Source: Amyelois transitella
Taxonomy: Eukaryota; Arthropoda; Insecta; Lepidoptera; Pyralidae
NCBI RefSeq assembly: GCF_032362555.1
Contig: NC_083516.1
Coordinates: 10,565,001-10,629,000, forward strand
DNA length: 64,000 nucleotides
Direction: 5' to 3'
Shown here piece after piece: positions 1 through 11,024 of this stretch. Made by a program: the position numbers and the translations under genes. Position 1 is the stretch's first letter. The number at the start of each line of letters is the position of its first letter. The notes under the pieces are model-generated. The model searched no databases, was not told the origin of the DNA, and saw only the letters and a program-made list of their open reading frames with translations.

Positions 1-59
1 AGATTCTGAATTGTTGTAACCCGATCATATTTTTAGGTACTTTTTTTTATTTTGACAAT

Positions 60-445
60 TGCCACATATAATATACATATGATCACGTCTATCTTTTCAA
101 GATTGTCGGCTCTGTCTACACCGCGAGGGATATAGACGTAACTTTATGTATGTATGATCCACGTACAGCTGTACGGCTTAATAATGGAATTGAAATTCAA
201 ATAGTGACAGGTCGCTAGACCATCGCTTACAAGTAAAATTCCAAGTTTGAAAGCTTAGCCCTTAGTCGCCTTTTATATACTTAGGATTCCTCTTTTAGGC
301 GATGGGCAAGCAACCTGTCGCTATTTGAATTTCAATTCTATCATTAAGCCAAATAGCTGAACGTGGCCATTCAGTCTTTTCAAGACTGTTGGCTCTGTCC
401 ACCCCGCAAGGGATATATACGTGATTATGTATGTGTAAATTATTG
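60..445. repeat. Family A repeat cluster (three fragments)
   Basis: Three fragments of the family A interspersed repeat lie here: a plus-strand 3' end (about 90-158, ending in TATGTATG), a minus-strand piece (about 159-281) and a plus-strand piece (about 282-445) with TAGGCGATGGGC, CAACCTGTCGCTATTTGAA and the CCCGCAAGGGATATA tail block. The head hairpin is missing from all three, so these are nested or truncated copies. Confidence 0.75.
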
Positions 446-474
446 TGCAATCCACGTTATAAACGTCATTACGT

Positions 475-585
475 TTTGCTAGAACGTCTTCGATTTGATG
501 AAGGTACGTTCGTCTAGGCCTTCCCACTCCTACAGTACCATTCAGACTCCCGCTGTATATTTGCTTAGTCAGCGATATATTAATT
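475..585 (-). pseudogene. LINE-T retrotransposon fragment (C-terminal coding part)
   Basis: Reading the minus strand gives a short stretch with [22 protein letters not shown], the same peptide block as the longer LINE-T copy at 42.4-42.8 kb. It stops within about 35 codons and has no reverse transcriptase motifs, so it is a dead 3' fragment. The clade was not determined. Confidence 0.55.
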
Positions 586-874
586 CAAGGATTTAAAAAC
601 TTAGGGTATGGCAACACTGATCGACTCTGATCGGGATTCCCCTGTATTTATCTGCGGTGTTAGTTATGTATCTATCACCTTTTGTTAGTTTCTGTCAGTT
701 AGTCTGACTATAGCCATTTGTCATAATATATCTACTGTAAACCAATAAAATTTTATTAACCAATTTTATTAGTTTTCAGTTAGTTCTTATATATTCAGGA
801 GTGTTTAATGGGTGTCAGATGATCTTGATCACGAATCAGTAGTAAGTCCTCTACAGATCTTAATTTAATACCTA
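586..874. other. Intergenic sequence, nothing recognised
   Basis: AT-rich sequence with no open frame of note, no repeat family that I recognise and no RNA gene. Confidence 0.5.
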
Positions 875-1048
875 CATATCGTCACGTCTTTATCCCTTGC
901 GGGGTAGAGAGAGACAACAATTTAGAAAAAACCTGTAGGGTCACGTTGAGCTGTATAGCTTTATGATGGAATATATATTCAAATAGAGTGTGTCTTCCCC
1001 TTAGTCGCCTTTTACGACATCCATGGGAAGGATACGGTTCTATTCTGA
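875..1048 (-). repeat. Family A repeat
   Basis: Inverted copy: tail block CCCTTGCGGGGTAGA, then the TTAGTCGCCTTTTACGACAT block, ending near CCATGGGAAGG. The (CATA)n end is short. The head hairpin is lost. Confidence 0.7.
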
Positions 1049-1049
1049 A

Positions 1050-1488
1050 GTGCCGTAAACCAAAAATTTAGTATATTTTTTTTTATCGCAAAAAGACCGT
1101 CTTTCGTCTTAATAGTCCACTCGATAAGTTTTATAAATTTCTCCTTGAACGTCAGAGAAAATTTAAAATAAGCAAACATAAGATACAATACTAGTCAATA
1201 TATTTTGTTTATTATAAGGTCAAAAACGTATTTTAGCTTCAACAAAATAGCGCCGGCTCACCTTAACACAATTTCCAACATGGCTTGTGTTGCTAAAATT
1301 AAATATTCATATGAAACTTATTCCGCGCAGATTTCCTTAAAAATCTACCAAGTGGGAGTCGGGTTTGTGTATTACGGGTTCGACAATTATTATTTTTTCG
1401 AAATTAACCCGTAAATCATCTATTGAACAGACAAAAGGTCGTTTAAAAATACGTACATACATATCGCTTTAAAAAAGAGTCCCATGTT
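1050..1488. other. Intergenic sequence, nothing recognised
   Basis: A 69-codon open frame at 1205-1414 has no ATG in a sensible context, no homology that I recognise and ordinary AT-rich composition. I do not call it a gene. Confidence 0.45.
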
Positions 1489-1586
1489 TATAAGCCTATC
1501 CCTTAGTCGCCTTTTACCACATCAATGGGAGAGTTATGGACTGGTCCTATTATTTTTTCTTTTGGTGCAGGGAACCACACGGTTAA
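1489..1586 (-). repeat. Family A repeat, 5' half only
   Basis: Contains CCTATCCCTTAGTCGCC and ends with GGGAACCACACGG, the reverse complement of the family head. The 3' half and tail are absent. Confidence 0.65.
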
Positions 1587-1806
1587 AATTGTATTAAATA
1601 ATACATATATGCTCAAATAAATATTCTATATACATATATATAGGTACGTGATATACGTGATATTTCAAGAAGAATTCCGTAATTAACCCGGGAAGAGGTA
1701 ACAAACAAACAAATAAGTTCCCTTTCGCATTTATAATTTAGTTGTTGGGATTTTAGCCTTGTCATTGTAAAATTAAATGCAATAAAGTGCTTATAATAGA
1801 AAAAAG

Positions 1807-2048
1807 ACTACGACTACTCCATCTCTTTCCTATGGATGTCGTAAAAGGCGACTAAGGGGCATGCTTATAAACTTCGGATTCTTCTTTTAGGCGATGGGCT
1901 AGCAACCTATCACTACATATTTCAATCTCAATTCTATCTTAAAGCCAAATAGTTGAACGTGGCCTAAAAGTCTTGAAAAGACTGTTGGCTCTGTCTACCC
2001 CGCGAGGGATATAGACGTGATTATATGTATGTGTATGTATGTATGTAA
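1807..2048 (+). repeat. Family A repeat
   Basis: Plus-strand copy from CTACTCCATCTCTTTCC through GGCGATGGGCTAGCAACC to the CCCGCGAGGGATATAG block and a TATGTATGTATG end. It lacks the head hairpin. Confidence 0.75.
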
Positions 2049-2299
2049 AGTGCTTATGAAACAGGCCGTGATCAGTCTTTGTAGCAAAAAAGATATAATA
2101 TATACGTTATGGTAAGTTCCTACTGACTTTTTTGTATGTTTTGCGTCGGATAGACGTGTGTCAAATGTGAATGGAAATCTTTAGGATTGCGGACAGACAA
2201 CTTGTTATGGCTTAAGTAATGTGTTTTTTTGCAATATAGAGAGCAATTCAAAATAAAAATATGTTTATTTTTAAATATAATATTGAAATGTTAATTATA

Positions 2300-2493
2300 A
2301 CGCCGAAAGGCGCCTAAGGGAGGCTTATAAACTTGATATTCTTCTTTTAGGCGATGGGCTTGCGACCTGTCACTATTTGAATCTCAATTCTATCCTAAAG
2401 CCAAACAGCTGTACGTGGCCTATCAGTATTATCAAGACTGTTGGCTCTGTCTACCCCGCAAGGGATATAGACGTGACTATATGTATGTTTGTA
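2300..2493 (+). repeat. Family A repeat
   Basis: Starts at the GAAAGGCGCCTAAGGGA block and runs to ATATGTATGTTTG. 5'-truncated copy. Confidence 0.7.
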
Positions 2494-2727
2494 AAATAAG
2501 ATTAATTTTGCGTGAAAAGAACCGCTGTCCTATAATTAATTCTGTGGTATTTTTACGTCAGCGGAAGGCAATTCCAATGCCGAGTATGGAGGTCGCCAAG
2601 CAGTGAAAGTGAAGTTATCACATCCTTCACAAACCAATCAGCTGTTTTATATTCAAGGAATCGTTACCTAGCGAACATGTTTAGAGATTTTGTGAACAAA
2701 CAACGATTTCTCACGGCGAGGGAAAAC

Positions 2728-2978
2728 ACCGTGCCGTGTGGTTCCCGGCACCAATACAAAAAAGAATACCACTCCATCTCTTACCCATGGATGTCGTAAA
2801 ACTGAGGGATAGGCTTACAAACTTGGGATTCTTTTTTTAGGCGATGGGCTAGCAACCTGTCACTATTTGAATCTCAATCCTATCATTAAGTCAAATAGCT
2901 GAACGTGGCCATTTAGTCTTTTCAAGACTATTGGCTCTGTCTACCCCGCAAGGGATATAGACGTGACCATATGTATGT
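2728..2978 (+). repeat. Family A repeat, near full length
   Basis: Has the head (GTGCCGTGTGGTTCCCGGCA), the CACTCCATCTCTTACCC block, a small internal deletion, and the full 3' half ending ATATGTATG. It abuts a family C element directly. Confidence 0.8.
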
Positions 2979-3312
2979 AGGGAAAACACTGTGAGGGAAC
3001 CTGCACATTCAGGCAACTGGATGTGTAACCATGGATCCAATACGGTTAAGGTTTACATGCAAAGGTTGCGGAGGTCAGATGGGAGTCGCTTCGTGTAAAC
3101 ACCTGACTCACCCAATCGAGGATTCATGGTCATTTTTTTTAATTCTATCAAGTTTATTAGTCTTTCCTCTGATTGAATTACTTTTATTTACCTCAGGAAT
3201 AGAAATAAAGGGATGACTAGACTTATAAATACCCCGGTCTCATCTCCACAGAGGTGAGGATGCAACCAGCACGCAGGAGGAAGCTCGAATTTGATGTAAT
3301 ATGATAATAAAG
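2979..3312 (+). repeat. Family C SINE-like repeat body
   Basis: Contains the blocks AACCTGCACATTCAGG, GGAGGTCAGATGGGAGTCGC, TTCGTGTAAACACCTGAC and GAGGTGAGGATGCAACC, which recur inverted at 37.7 kb and 57.0 kb. The tRNA-like head seen at 57.3 kb is missing here. A 61-codon open frame inside it is part of the repeat, not a gene. Confidence 0.65.
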
Positions 3313-3584
3313 TGAGAGGAGGCAAAGGTTACTACTTCATTAAAATTTCGTAAAAAAAATTTAGAGATAACTTAAATCTTACACTAATCACGTCTCTGTT
3401 TGAGATAGGCAGAGACTTTACGAGTATATGGATAAAAATGTTTTGTGACAACTTTATCCTACATATGTATATTAATCCCAACTATATTTGAGAGGGGTAG
3501 GCAGAGACTTTCTAAACTGACGTCAGATGTTTACACGAAGCAAGTTAATGATTTGGTATAAGTAAAACTAACATAGAAGCTGAA

Positions 3585-3920
3585 TTTGGCCTTTTAATTT
3601 TTTTAAGACTGTTGTCTCTGTCTTCCTCGCAAGGGATATAGACGTGACTATATGTATGTACGTATGTTTATTTGAGAGGGATAGGCAGAAACTTAACTTA
3701 TTTGATATAGAAGGAACATAGATTTCAAAAAGTTTAGTCTCGAAACGGCTTTACAAAGTAAATTTACCGGTTATATACTTACCTGTCTAATCTTAATTTT
3801 ATGCATGTCCTAATTGCATCTTATTAAAATGTGGTATATCTTAGTAAACGTTAAACTGTTGAATATAAAATAGTTAAGAGGCATGACTCTGTCTACCCCG
3901 TTAGGGTATAAAGATGGGAT
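3585..3920 (+). repeat. Family A 3' ends (two fragments)
   Basis: A tail fragment at about 3585-3666 (CGCAAGGGATATAGACGTG, TATGTATGTACG) and a shorter one at about 3882-3920. Between them is unassigned AT-rich sequence. Confidence 0.5.
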
Positions 3921-3964
3921 TATTATAGTTTAATTTTTATCAAAAAGTCAGGTCAAAAGTTACC

Positions 3965-4082
3965 TTATATACTGCATGAAGGATAAATGAGAGTGAAGCG
4001 AAAGAAGTATGCAAGGATCATGTCAAATGGAAAGATGAAATCACTGCCTACCTCTCTGGGAAAGAGGCGTGATTTTATATAA
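3965..4082 (+). pseudogene. LINE-T 3' tail fragment
   Basis: Matches the LINE-T end: GAAGCGAAAGAAGTATGC, then CTGCCTACCTCTCTGGGAAA and GAGGCGTGATTTTAT. It corresponds to the VDEAKEVC...SAYPSGKEA peptide region but is too short and degraded to code. Confidence 0.5.
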
Positions 4083-4134
4083 GTATTAACGAAGGTTATT
4101 TTCGTTGCTACTACTATCTGTTGTTACTGTACTG

Positions 4135-4460
4135 CTGTTACTACTAGCTGTTACCCGCGACTTCGTTCTATGTAAAAGTTCAACCCTGTATAACCCTTTG
4201 AAGAGGTGGAGGGAATGTAATTTTTTACTCCAGTTTTAAGGTTACACTAAGCCTAGTAAATATGAAAAATCTGAGCAATAGTTTTTGTTCTTTGCGATTA
4301 CAAACATACAGACAGACAGATAATCTAAAAATCAAATTTTTGACGTCTGTTGGTCTTATGTATCTATCAATTGTATTTACAGACATTGGTCAGTTGCTAT
4401 TTTATTATACGAGTATGTATGTATTACATCACGGCTCGAGAAAAACATGACTGGTAACAA
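4135..4460 (+). repeat. Helitron-like non-autonomous repeat (tentative)
   Basis: Begins with TGTTACCCGCGACTTCGTTC, the kind of terminal block shared by Lep1-like elements, followed by AT-rich sequence and an ACAGACAGACAG run. The far end was not fixed. The 62-codon frame inside is not a gene. Confidence 0.4.
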
Positions 4461-4707
4461 TAGTAAATATTTTGACAAAATTATGTAAAAGTTTTCAAGT
4501 TTCCAAAGACTACAGCCATGTGTGACAGAGTGACAGGCAGCCTGTCAGTCTGTCACGACTAACAGAGTACTCGTAATAGGGCTCCGGCCAAATTGTTTGT
4601 TACAATGGAAATTTTTTTTGACAAGGGAAAATGAAAGATAATTGACAATTGTAATTACACTAAATTTGTATCATCACTTGTTTGTTCAATTATTATCGTG
4701 GGAGCTT

Positions 4708-4812
4708 GCATGAAGAGAGTGATGAATGTGGATGAAGCGAAAAAAGTATGCAGATATAGAGAAAGATATAGTCTCTGCCTACACCTCTAGGAAAAGACGT
4801 GATTTTATCTTA
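4708..4812 (+). pseudogene. LINE-T 3' tail fragment
   Basis: Contains GCTTGCATGAAGAGAGTGAT and GAATGTGGATGAAGCGAAAA (peptide [13 protein letters not shown]), then CTCTGCCTACACCTCTAGG. Truncated on its 5' side. Confidence 0.55.
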
Positions 4813-4850
4813 TGTATATACATATGTATTAATTATTATGTTAAGACATA

Positions 4851-5075
4851 ATGGTGCCGTGTGGTTCACAGGTGCCAATAAAAAAGAAAAGAATAGGACC
4901 ACTCCATCTCTTTTCTTAACATGTTCGGAAAGGCGACTAAGGGATAGGCTTATAAAACTTAGGATTCTTCTTTGAGGCGATGGGCTAGCATGGACTAGCA
5001 ACCTGTCACTATTTGAATCTCAATTATATCATTAAGCCAAACAGCTGAACCTGGGGAATCAGCCTTTTCAAAACT
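4851..5075 (+). repeat. Family A repeat
   Basis: Head (GGTGCCGTGTGGTTCACAGG) through to the GCTGAACCTGG block and a short 3' end. It carries a small internal duplication of the GGGCTAGCA block. Confidence 0.7.
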
Positions 5076-5438
5076 ATACTTATATATGTATATAAAGATC
5101 GTAATTTCGCTTTATCTGAATACAACTTACCACGTTAAAAATTCTGACAATAGCACGCTGTAAAACTGAATAAATAAAAAAATATGTTATTTAACTTTAC
5201 CACACAATGTAGCAAATTGTTTCGAGACAGATGCAGTATTTGAATTAAATATGTAAAATTATGTAAGTGAATTAATGTATTCATCGGCAAATTGTCAATT
5301 CAAGAATGTACGCGTACTTACAGACAGAATTAACCAGGAAATAATTTAAACATGACTGGCTTTGTGAACGTAGGTACACTTGTTTTAATGCTAATAAGTT
5401 TATGACGACCGTAGCTTCGTATGCGTATATAATCACAA
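5076..5438. other. Intergenic sequence, nothing recognised
   Basis: AT-rich, no gene or known repeat seen. Confidence 0.45.
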
Positions 5439-5439
5439 A

Positions 5440-5962
5440 TCAGGCTTGTAAGCCTATCCCTAAGTATTTATTTATTTGGGACTCTTTTTTTAGGTGATGG
5501 ACTAGCAACCTGTCACTATTTGAATCTCAATTCATCATTAAGCCAAAAAGCTGAACGTGGCCTATCAGTCTTTTCAAGACTGTTGGCTCTGTCTACCCCG
5601 AAAGAGATATAGATATGACCATATTGACCATATGTATGTATGTATGTAAATAAATACTTTCTAGATATTCCACGGGATTACTATACAATTTCATTTAGAA
5701 ATCCGACTGAAAAATTTCGGTGAAATTTAAAATTTTTAGGCTATTCCTAATTTGGTGTAATTTTCTTCCGTGTGGTTCGTGGTACATTACGATGTTGTTA
5801 AAGGCGCTTAAGGGATAGGCTTCTAAATTTGAGATTCTTCGTGTGGGCTAACAACCTGTCACTATTTTAACTTAGCTATACAGCTAAACGAGGCCTTTCA
5901 GTTTTTTTGGCTCTGTCTACTCCGCAAGGGATATAGACGTGATTATATGGATTTATTTAGTA
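5440..5962 (+). repeat. Two family A repeats
   Basis: One copy at about 5440-5645 and a more diverged one at about 5765-5962 (TTCCGTGTGGTTCGTGG head, CCGCAAGGGATATAGACGTG tail block), both in plus orientation and separated by about 120 bp of unassigned sequence. Confidence 0.65.
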
Positions 5963-6164
5963 CCTACATACAATTAACTGACGATTCGGAGAGTACAAAA
6001 ATTGAGGCGTTAAAACCTACGAAATGAGTATTACAAGAACATGGATTTCTCTCGTGTCAAAATATCTGTAAACAGATAAAAACTGTGTATGTATGTATAA
6101 GTTGCAAATCTGTGACTAAATAATATTTTGACATAAAAATGAAATTAGTAATGACTGCATCCAT

Positions 6165-6425
6165 TATGATATTACTAGCTTGTACCCGCGTGAATTTAGC
6201 GCCATATGCAAAATGCGACGAATTTAACATCAACTACAAAAAACCACGAATTTCCCGCTACCTACAAAAGAATGTAAAGGTTTTTCGCCAATCCCACGGG
6301 ATCTATAGTTTTAACCAGGACGAAATGTACCCTATGTCCTTCTCCTGGCTGTTAATTTTAAGCACGTTATGTTTTAATTTAATAGATAACCCTTGAAGAG
6401 GTAACAAACAAATAACTCACTTTCT
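6165..6425 (+). repeat. Helitron-like repeat with an accidental open frame
   Basis: Starts ACTAGCTTGTACCCGCGTG and ends with CCCTTGAAGAGGTAACAAAC, a block that also occurs near 1690. The 85-codon frame at 6139-6396 begins like a signal peptide, but it lies on the repeat, so I treat it as repeat sequence and not as a secreted protein. Confidence 0.5.
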
Positions 6426-6727
6426 CATTTATATTATTTGGTATTACTTACAATCGCTGTTACGTCATTATTGCAAAAATATATCACAAACGAAATAGCA
6501 CGGTTCTATCACTAAATAATAGTGCTTTTGTGTATCTATAGAATTAATACACGTTACAAAACACTATTGATAAATAACTATGTGAAATGGTGCCAAATGT
6601 TTTGTAAGGTAATTCGGTATTCAATATTTGTCCAATAAAGTCATTTAAATAATAGTTACTTCATCAGTTTATTTGAATTCTAAGTTCACCTAAAAGTCCT
6701 TATAACAAAACTAGATAAATGCCAAGG
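6426..6727. other. Intergenic sequence, nothing recognised
   Basis: No open frame, RNA gene or repeat recognised. Confidence 0.45.
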
Positions 6728-6872
6728 AGTGCTTTTTACCGGATAGGGTAGGCAGAAACTACATCTTTCCACTTGCCACGATCTCCGCATACTTCTTTCG
6801 CGTCATCCACATTGATAACTCTCTGCATGCAAGCTCGGCGGTTTCGTGTACTCTTGACCTGACCCTTTGCTA
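6728..6872 (-). pseudogene. LINE-T 3' tail fragment
   Basis: Minus strand reads AACCGCCGAGCTTGCATGCA and onward to a CTGCCTACCC-type end: the NRRACM...VINVDDAKEVC peptide region of LINE-T with one substitution series. No upstream coding region remains. Confidence 0.55.
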
Positions 6873-6879
6873 TTATTTT

Positions 6880-7152
6880 TCCATTAGCTGTTCCCGCGAG
6901 TTCGTCCGCGTGGAATAGTTATTATGGGCCTCATTGAAGCCCTCAAGGATGAATAATTTTCCCCGATTTTTTTCACATTCTCCATTATTTCTTCGCTCGT
7001 AATAGTTGCAGCGTGATGTTATATAGCCTAAAGCCTTCCTCGATAAATGGTCTATTCAACGCAAAAAGAATTTTTCAATTCGAACCAGTAGTTCCTGAGA
7101 TTAGCGCGTTCAAACAAACAAACTCTTCAGCTTAATAATATTAGTATAAATG
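6880..7152 (+). repeat. Lep1-like Helitron relic
   Basis: Starts ATTAGCTGTTCCCGCGAG with GTCCGCGTGGAATAG, contains TTCTTCGCTCGTAATAG, GCGTTCAAACAAACAAACTC and ends TAATATTAGTATA. This is the full non-autonomous unit also present at 14.5 kb and 59.5 kb. Such elements insert without target duplication and carry no gene. Confidence 0.65.
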
Positions 7153-7438
7153 TTATAAATGGCCTCCTGCCCTTCTATTTTGGATAGAATTTTTTCATTA
7201 ATATTTCGCTCACACAAAGCGTGAGGTCCAAGGTTACTATCGGGGTCAATTACAATTTCCTTGATATGTACTTCGTATTAAATGTCATTGCGGTGTTAAA
7301 GCGTGTTGTTACCCACATAAATAAACCCTCTTTTTAAAGCCTTTCCCTTGACAGACTTTTACGTTCTGCGCGGTAAGACGATTTTTTAAAAAAATCACTA
7401 AAATGGATCATTCAAAGTATACCTGTTGTAAAGGCTGG
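7153..7438. other. Intergenic sequence, nothing recognised
   Basis: No gene or repeat recognised. Confidence 0.4.
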
Positions 7439-7439
7439 A

Positions 7440-7503
7440 CAGTTTTTGATCTCTGTCTACCCCGCAAGGGATACAGACGTGACCATATGTACGTATGTAT
7501 GAT
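7440..7503 (+). repeat. Family A 3' end
   Basis: CTGTCTACCCCGCAAGGGAT block followed by a TACGTATGTATG tail. Only the last ~60 bp of the repeat is present. Confidence 0.6.
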
Positions 7504-7687
7504 TATCGGTAGTCAAGCCCGTTGGTCAATTGGTCATCCTCTATCAAGACTTACCTAGAAAGTAGTTATGATAATTTCTACCTTGCCTCGTAGGTATATA
7601 CCTCGCATAAGTAGGTAGCGGTTTTTCTTAAGAACCTACCTAAGTATTTACATATTTGTTAATTATTAAATTACATTTTATCTACAT

Positions 7688-7905
7688 ACATATAATCACG
7701 TCTATATCCCTTGCGGGGTAGACAGAGCCAACAGTCTTCAAAATGAATAATGACAGAATTGAGATTCAAATTGTAAGATTGCTAACCATCCGCATAAAAA
7801 AATCTCAAATTTATAAGCCTATCCCTTAGTCGCATTTAACGACATTCGTGGTAACGAGATCGAGTGGTCCATTTTTTTTTTATTATTGGTACCGGGAACC
7901 ACACG
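7688..7905 (-). repeat. Family A repeat
   Basis: Inverted copy from ATATAATCACGTCTATATCC through CCTATCCCTTAGTCGC to GGGAACCACACGGCAC. Confidence 0.8.
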
Positions 7906-8314
7906 GCACTTTTTCTTAAAGTTTTAAGAATCGCAGCAACTACACTAATTTCTCAAATTTGCCAATCTGAAAATACATAAGGTTAATTTCTCAAATTTGA
8001 AAATACATAAGGAATTCTAAAATCCATGTAACAATGCCGTTGTACAGTCACAATAGTAAAGTTTTTTCAAACATAGACGTAGTTTTCTAAACAAACGGGG
8101 TAATATTGTTTCTGCTAAACCATTTCCTGTGAGAAAACGTTAACTTGGGAATAGTTTAGCACCATTTTTCAAGCTTATCATAAATATATATAAGTGTAAA
8201 TTTTTCAACGTCGTTTTAATTTTTAGAATGAGGAATAAATTTCCAAATATAGATTTTTCTTTCTTTCTTTCTTTATGTAAATAAAAATCTTCTCATTTAG
8301 TCGGAAGCTTCTCG
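7906..8314. other. Intergenic sequence with a short TTTC microsatellite
   Basis: Contains a duplicated ~25-bp unit near 7958-8010 (TTTCTCAAATTTG) and a (TTTC)n run near 8255-8275. Nothing else recognised. Confidence 0.4.
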
Positions 8315-8690
8315 TGCAGGGATCACGGCAAGTTGTAGTATCTGATCTGCCTACCCCTCAGGGAAAGAGTTGTGATTTTATCGCTGACTGCTCGTTGTCC
8401 CAGGATTTATGTTAAATGAAAAGATGTTGACGGTGCCGTGTGGTTCCCGGCACCAATATAAAAAAGAATAGGACTTTTCACTTACCCATGAATGTCGTAA
8501 AAGGCGACAGAGGGATAGGGTTCATAAACTTGGGATTGTTCTTATAGGCGATGGGCTAGCAACCTGTCACTGATTGAATCTCAATTCTATCATAAAGCCA
8601 AAAATCTGGACGTGGCCATTCAGTCTTTTCAAGACTGTTGGCACTGTCTACCCCGCAAGGGATATAGACGTGACCATATGTATGTATGAT
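8315..8690 (+). repeat. LINE-T tail fragment and full family A repeat
   Basis: About 8315-8375 matches the LINE-T end (AGGGATCACGGCAAGTTG, CTGCCTACCCCTCAGGGAAA). At 8432-8690 is a full family A copy from GGTGCCGTGTGGTTCCCGGC to TATGTATGTATG. The two families share the tail pattern CTACCCC...GGGA...GTG...(TATG)n. Confidence 0.7.
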
Positions 8691-8821
8691 AATGTTACTC
8701 ATGGATTTAACATGCCGTGACCAACCGGCCATGACACGCGTCTTTCAGTCACCATATTAAATAAGATGGGGATTATCCTGTAATTTTATATAATTAAATA
8801 CGTAGATCCTTTGTTTCTTAA

Positions 8822-9032
8822 TATCCTACTACTATTATAAAGGCGAAAGTTTGTATGGATGTATGGATGTTTGTTACTCTTTCACGCAAAAACTACTGAA
8901 ACGATTACTATGAAATTTGGTATGTAGGTAGCTGAAGACCCAGAATAACACATAGGCTACTTTTTATCCCAGAGTTCCCGCGGGATTGATAGGGTTTCCA
9001 TGCGGACGAAGTCGCGGGCGGCCTCTAGTATT
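8822..9032 (+). repeat. Helitron-like repeat, 'GCGAAAGTTTGT' type
   Basis: Starts TCCTACTACTATTATAAAGG, contains ACTCTTTCACGCAAAAACTA and CCCGCGGGATTGATAGGG, ends GACGAAGTCGCGGGCGGCCT then CTAGT. Copies recur at 11.9, 15.0 and 59.2 kb (inverted). It is non-coding. Confidence 0.65.
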
Positions 9033-9087
9033 AACATATATATGTTAGTCTGTGGCTTTAAACGCATCAACCGCTTTCTATTAAAAT

Positions 9088-9352
9088 ACGTACATACATA
9101 TAGTTACGTCTATATCCCTTGAGAGGTACACAGAGCCAACAGTCTTGAAAAAGCTGATAGGCCACGTTCAGCTTTTTGGCTTGATGATAGAATTGACATT
9201 CAAATAGTGACAGGTTGCTAGCCCATCGCCTAAAAGAAGAATCCCAAGTTTATAAGCCTATCCCTTAGTCGCCTTTTACAACATCCATGGAAACGAGATG
9301 GAGTGGTCCTATTCCTTTTTTTTATTGGTGCCGGAAACCACACGGCACATAT
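9088..9352 (-). repeat. Family A repeat, near full length
   Basis: Inverted copy from TACATACATATAGTTACG to GGAAACCACACGGCAC, immediately left of the mariner element. Confidence 0.8.
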
Positions 9353-9906
9353 ATGTTTGTTTATAATATATTTTTTAATGTATGTATACTACTCTGTCAA
9401 GAAAGTAGCAGGAAAAGATCAATAATACACAAACTGTTTGTTATTCATCCAAATTTATTTTATCACCTTCAAAATATGCTCCTTTAGAAACGATACACTT
9501 ACGCCAACGAATAATCCAATCATCAAAACATTTTTTAAACGCTGTTTCCGGAATTGAGGTCAGTTCTCGCCGCGAATTCTCTTTTATGTCTTCTACCGAT
9601 TGAAAACGGGTGCCACGAAGTGGTAATTTGAGTTTAGGAAAAAGAAAAAAGTCGGCTGGAGCCATATCTGGTGAATATGGTGGTTGCTCGATGGTATTTG
9701 TTGAGTGTTTGGTTAAAAATTCGTTCACAATGATGGCCTTGTGCGAAGGTGCATTATCATGGTGCAAAATCCAAGAATTTTCTTTCCACAAATCTGGCCT
9801 TTTTCGTCGGATTTGCTCTCTTAAACGCCGCATAACACTCAAATAATATTCCTTATTTACCGTTTGACCTTCCGGCAAGAATTCCGAGTGCACAACACCG
9901 CGATAG

Positions 9907-11024
9907 TAGGAATGTGAAAAAAAAATCGATTATGGAAAAAATCGATTAAAAATCGATTTTTTTTAAAGTAAAAATCGATTTTTATACTTGATTTTTTTTA
10001 AATTAATAATCGATTAAAAATCGATTTTTATAATCATCCAATAAATGCACTCCGAAATTGTTTTTGTCTTCTGGCTTTGAGCCCGGAACGCGAACTGCCA
10101 AAGAATACTATCATAGCTCCATAATATTACATTAACGCCATCTGTGCATTCTTTCTGTGCTCTTAAAACAGTTTAGATGATTAATTTAATCAAACATTCT
10201 CTAGATGGAATTAGTCGATGAACAGTATTTTACCGACATTCAGTTGATATTTTATTCATTATTCGTTGCTGAAACTTCATTTTTCAAACTTGATTGTTAT
10301 AAACTTTAATTTGTGTTGATTATACAGGGTGACATTTAAAACAACTGCATCCTTTTAAACATAGACTATACCCATGCTTCTGAGCCGTTTGAGCCTATTT
10401 TTATTTAAATTAAACTTCATAATTTTCACATTTAAAAAACCCTAAAAAACTACGTCACACGCTTTATTAAGACCAATACTACAAAAATAATTTAAAACTA
10501 AACTTGTAAATAAATGTCTGAAAAATAAATTATTTTTCAAGATCAAGTAAAGTACAGAGTTGTCGAGATCGCTCAGCTGAATGCATTGTGTCATTGACCT
10601 CTGAATCTTACGCGTCGCTTTTCCGCCGGCCGGAGTGATATTACGTATTTAGGATCGTGGATTTTGATACTTTTATTTTTTTTCGTACTTTCTGAAATAT
10701 GAACCGATATTTTTTTCGTTTTACGTTTTTAAATATCCTTTAGATGAGTCACACTTAACAGTTAAATTTATGCAGTTGAATTAAATGTCACCCTGTATAA
10801 GAACTTACTGATTCTGTTGTTTATTTTTAATGAATAAATCTATTGATATAATGTATATGGCGTTTATTTTGACATAAATTGAAAAATTTGGAAAAAATCG
10901 ATCAATATAATAAAATCGATTATTTTCTTAAGAAAAATCGATTATTTGTTAATCGATTTTTCATACTTAAAAAATAAATCGATTATATAAAAATCGATTT
11001 TTTATCAGCAATGTCACATCCCTA
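9907..11024. mobile_element. hAT-type non-autonomous element
   Basis: Terminal inverted repeats TAGGAATGTGA (left) and TCACATCCCTA (right), flanked by a perfect 8-bp direct duplication CGCGATAG (9899-9906 and 11025-11032). An 8-bp target duplication and a TAGGRATG-like end are hallmarks of hAT elements. Both flanks are packed with AATCGATT-type motifs, a usual layout for subterminal transposase-binding repeats. It encodes nothing. A TA-target MITE (10325-10795) is nested within it, so the original insert was about 645 bp. Confidence 0.82.
10325..10795. mobile_element. TA-target MITE with CAGGGTGACATTTAA ends
   Basis: Inverted ends CAGGGTGACATTTAA...CAACTGCAT and ATGCAGTTGAATTAAATGTC ACCCTG, flanked by TA on both sides (TATA on the left, TATAA on the right). 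No open frame of size. A second copy lies at 54204-54851. The TA duplication suggests mobilisation by a Tc1/mariner-like transposase, which is inference. Confidence 0.8.

Noticed and set aside
6139..6396. Small secreted protein gene (hydrophobic N-terminus)
   Set aside because: The frame coincides with an interspersed Helitron-like repeat and has no splice or promoter context.
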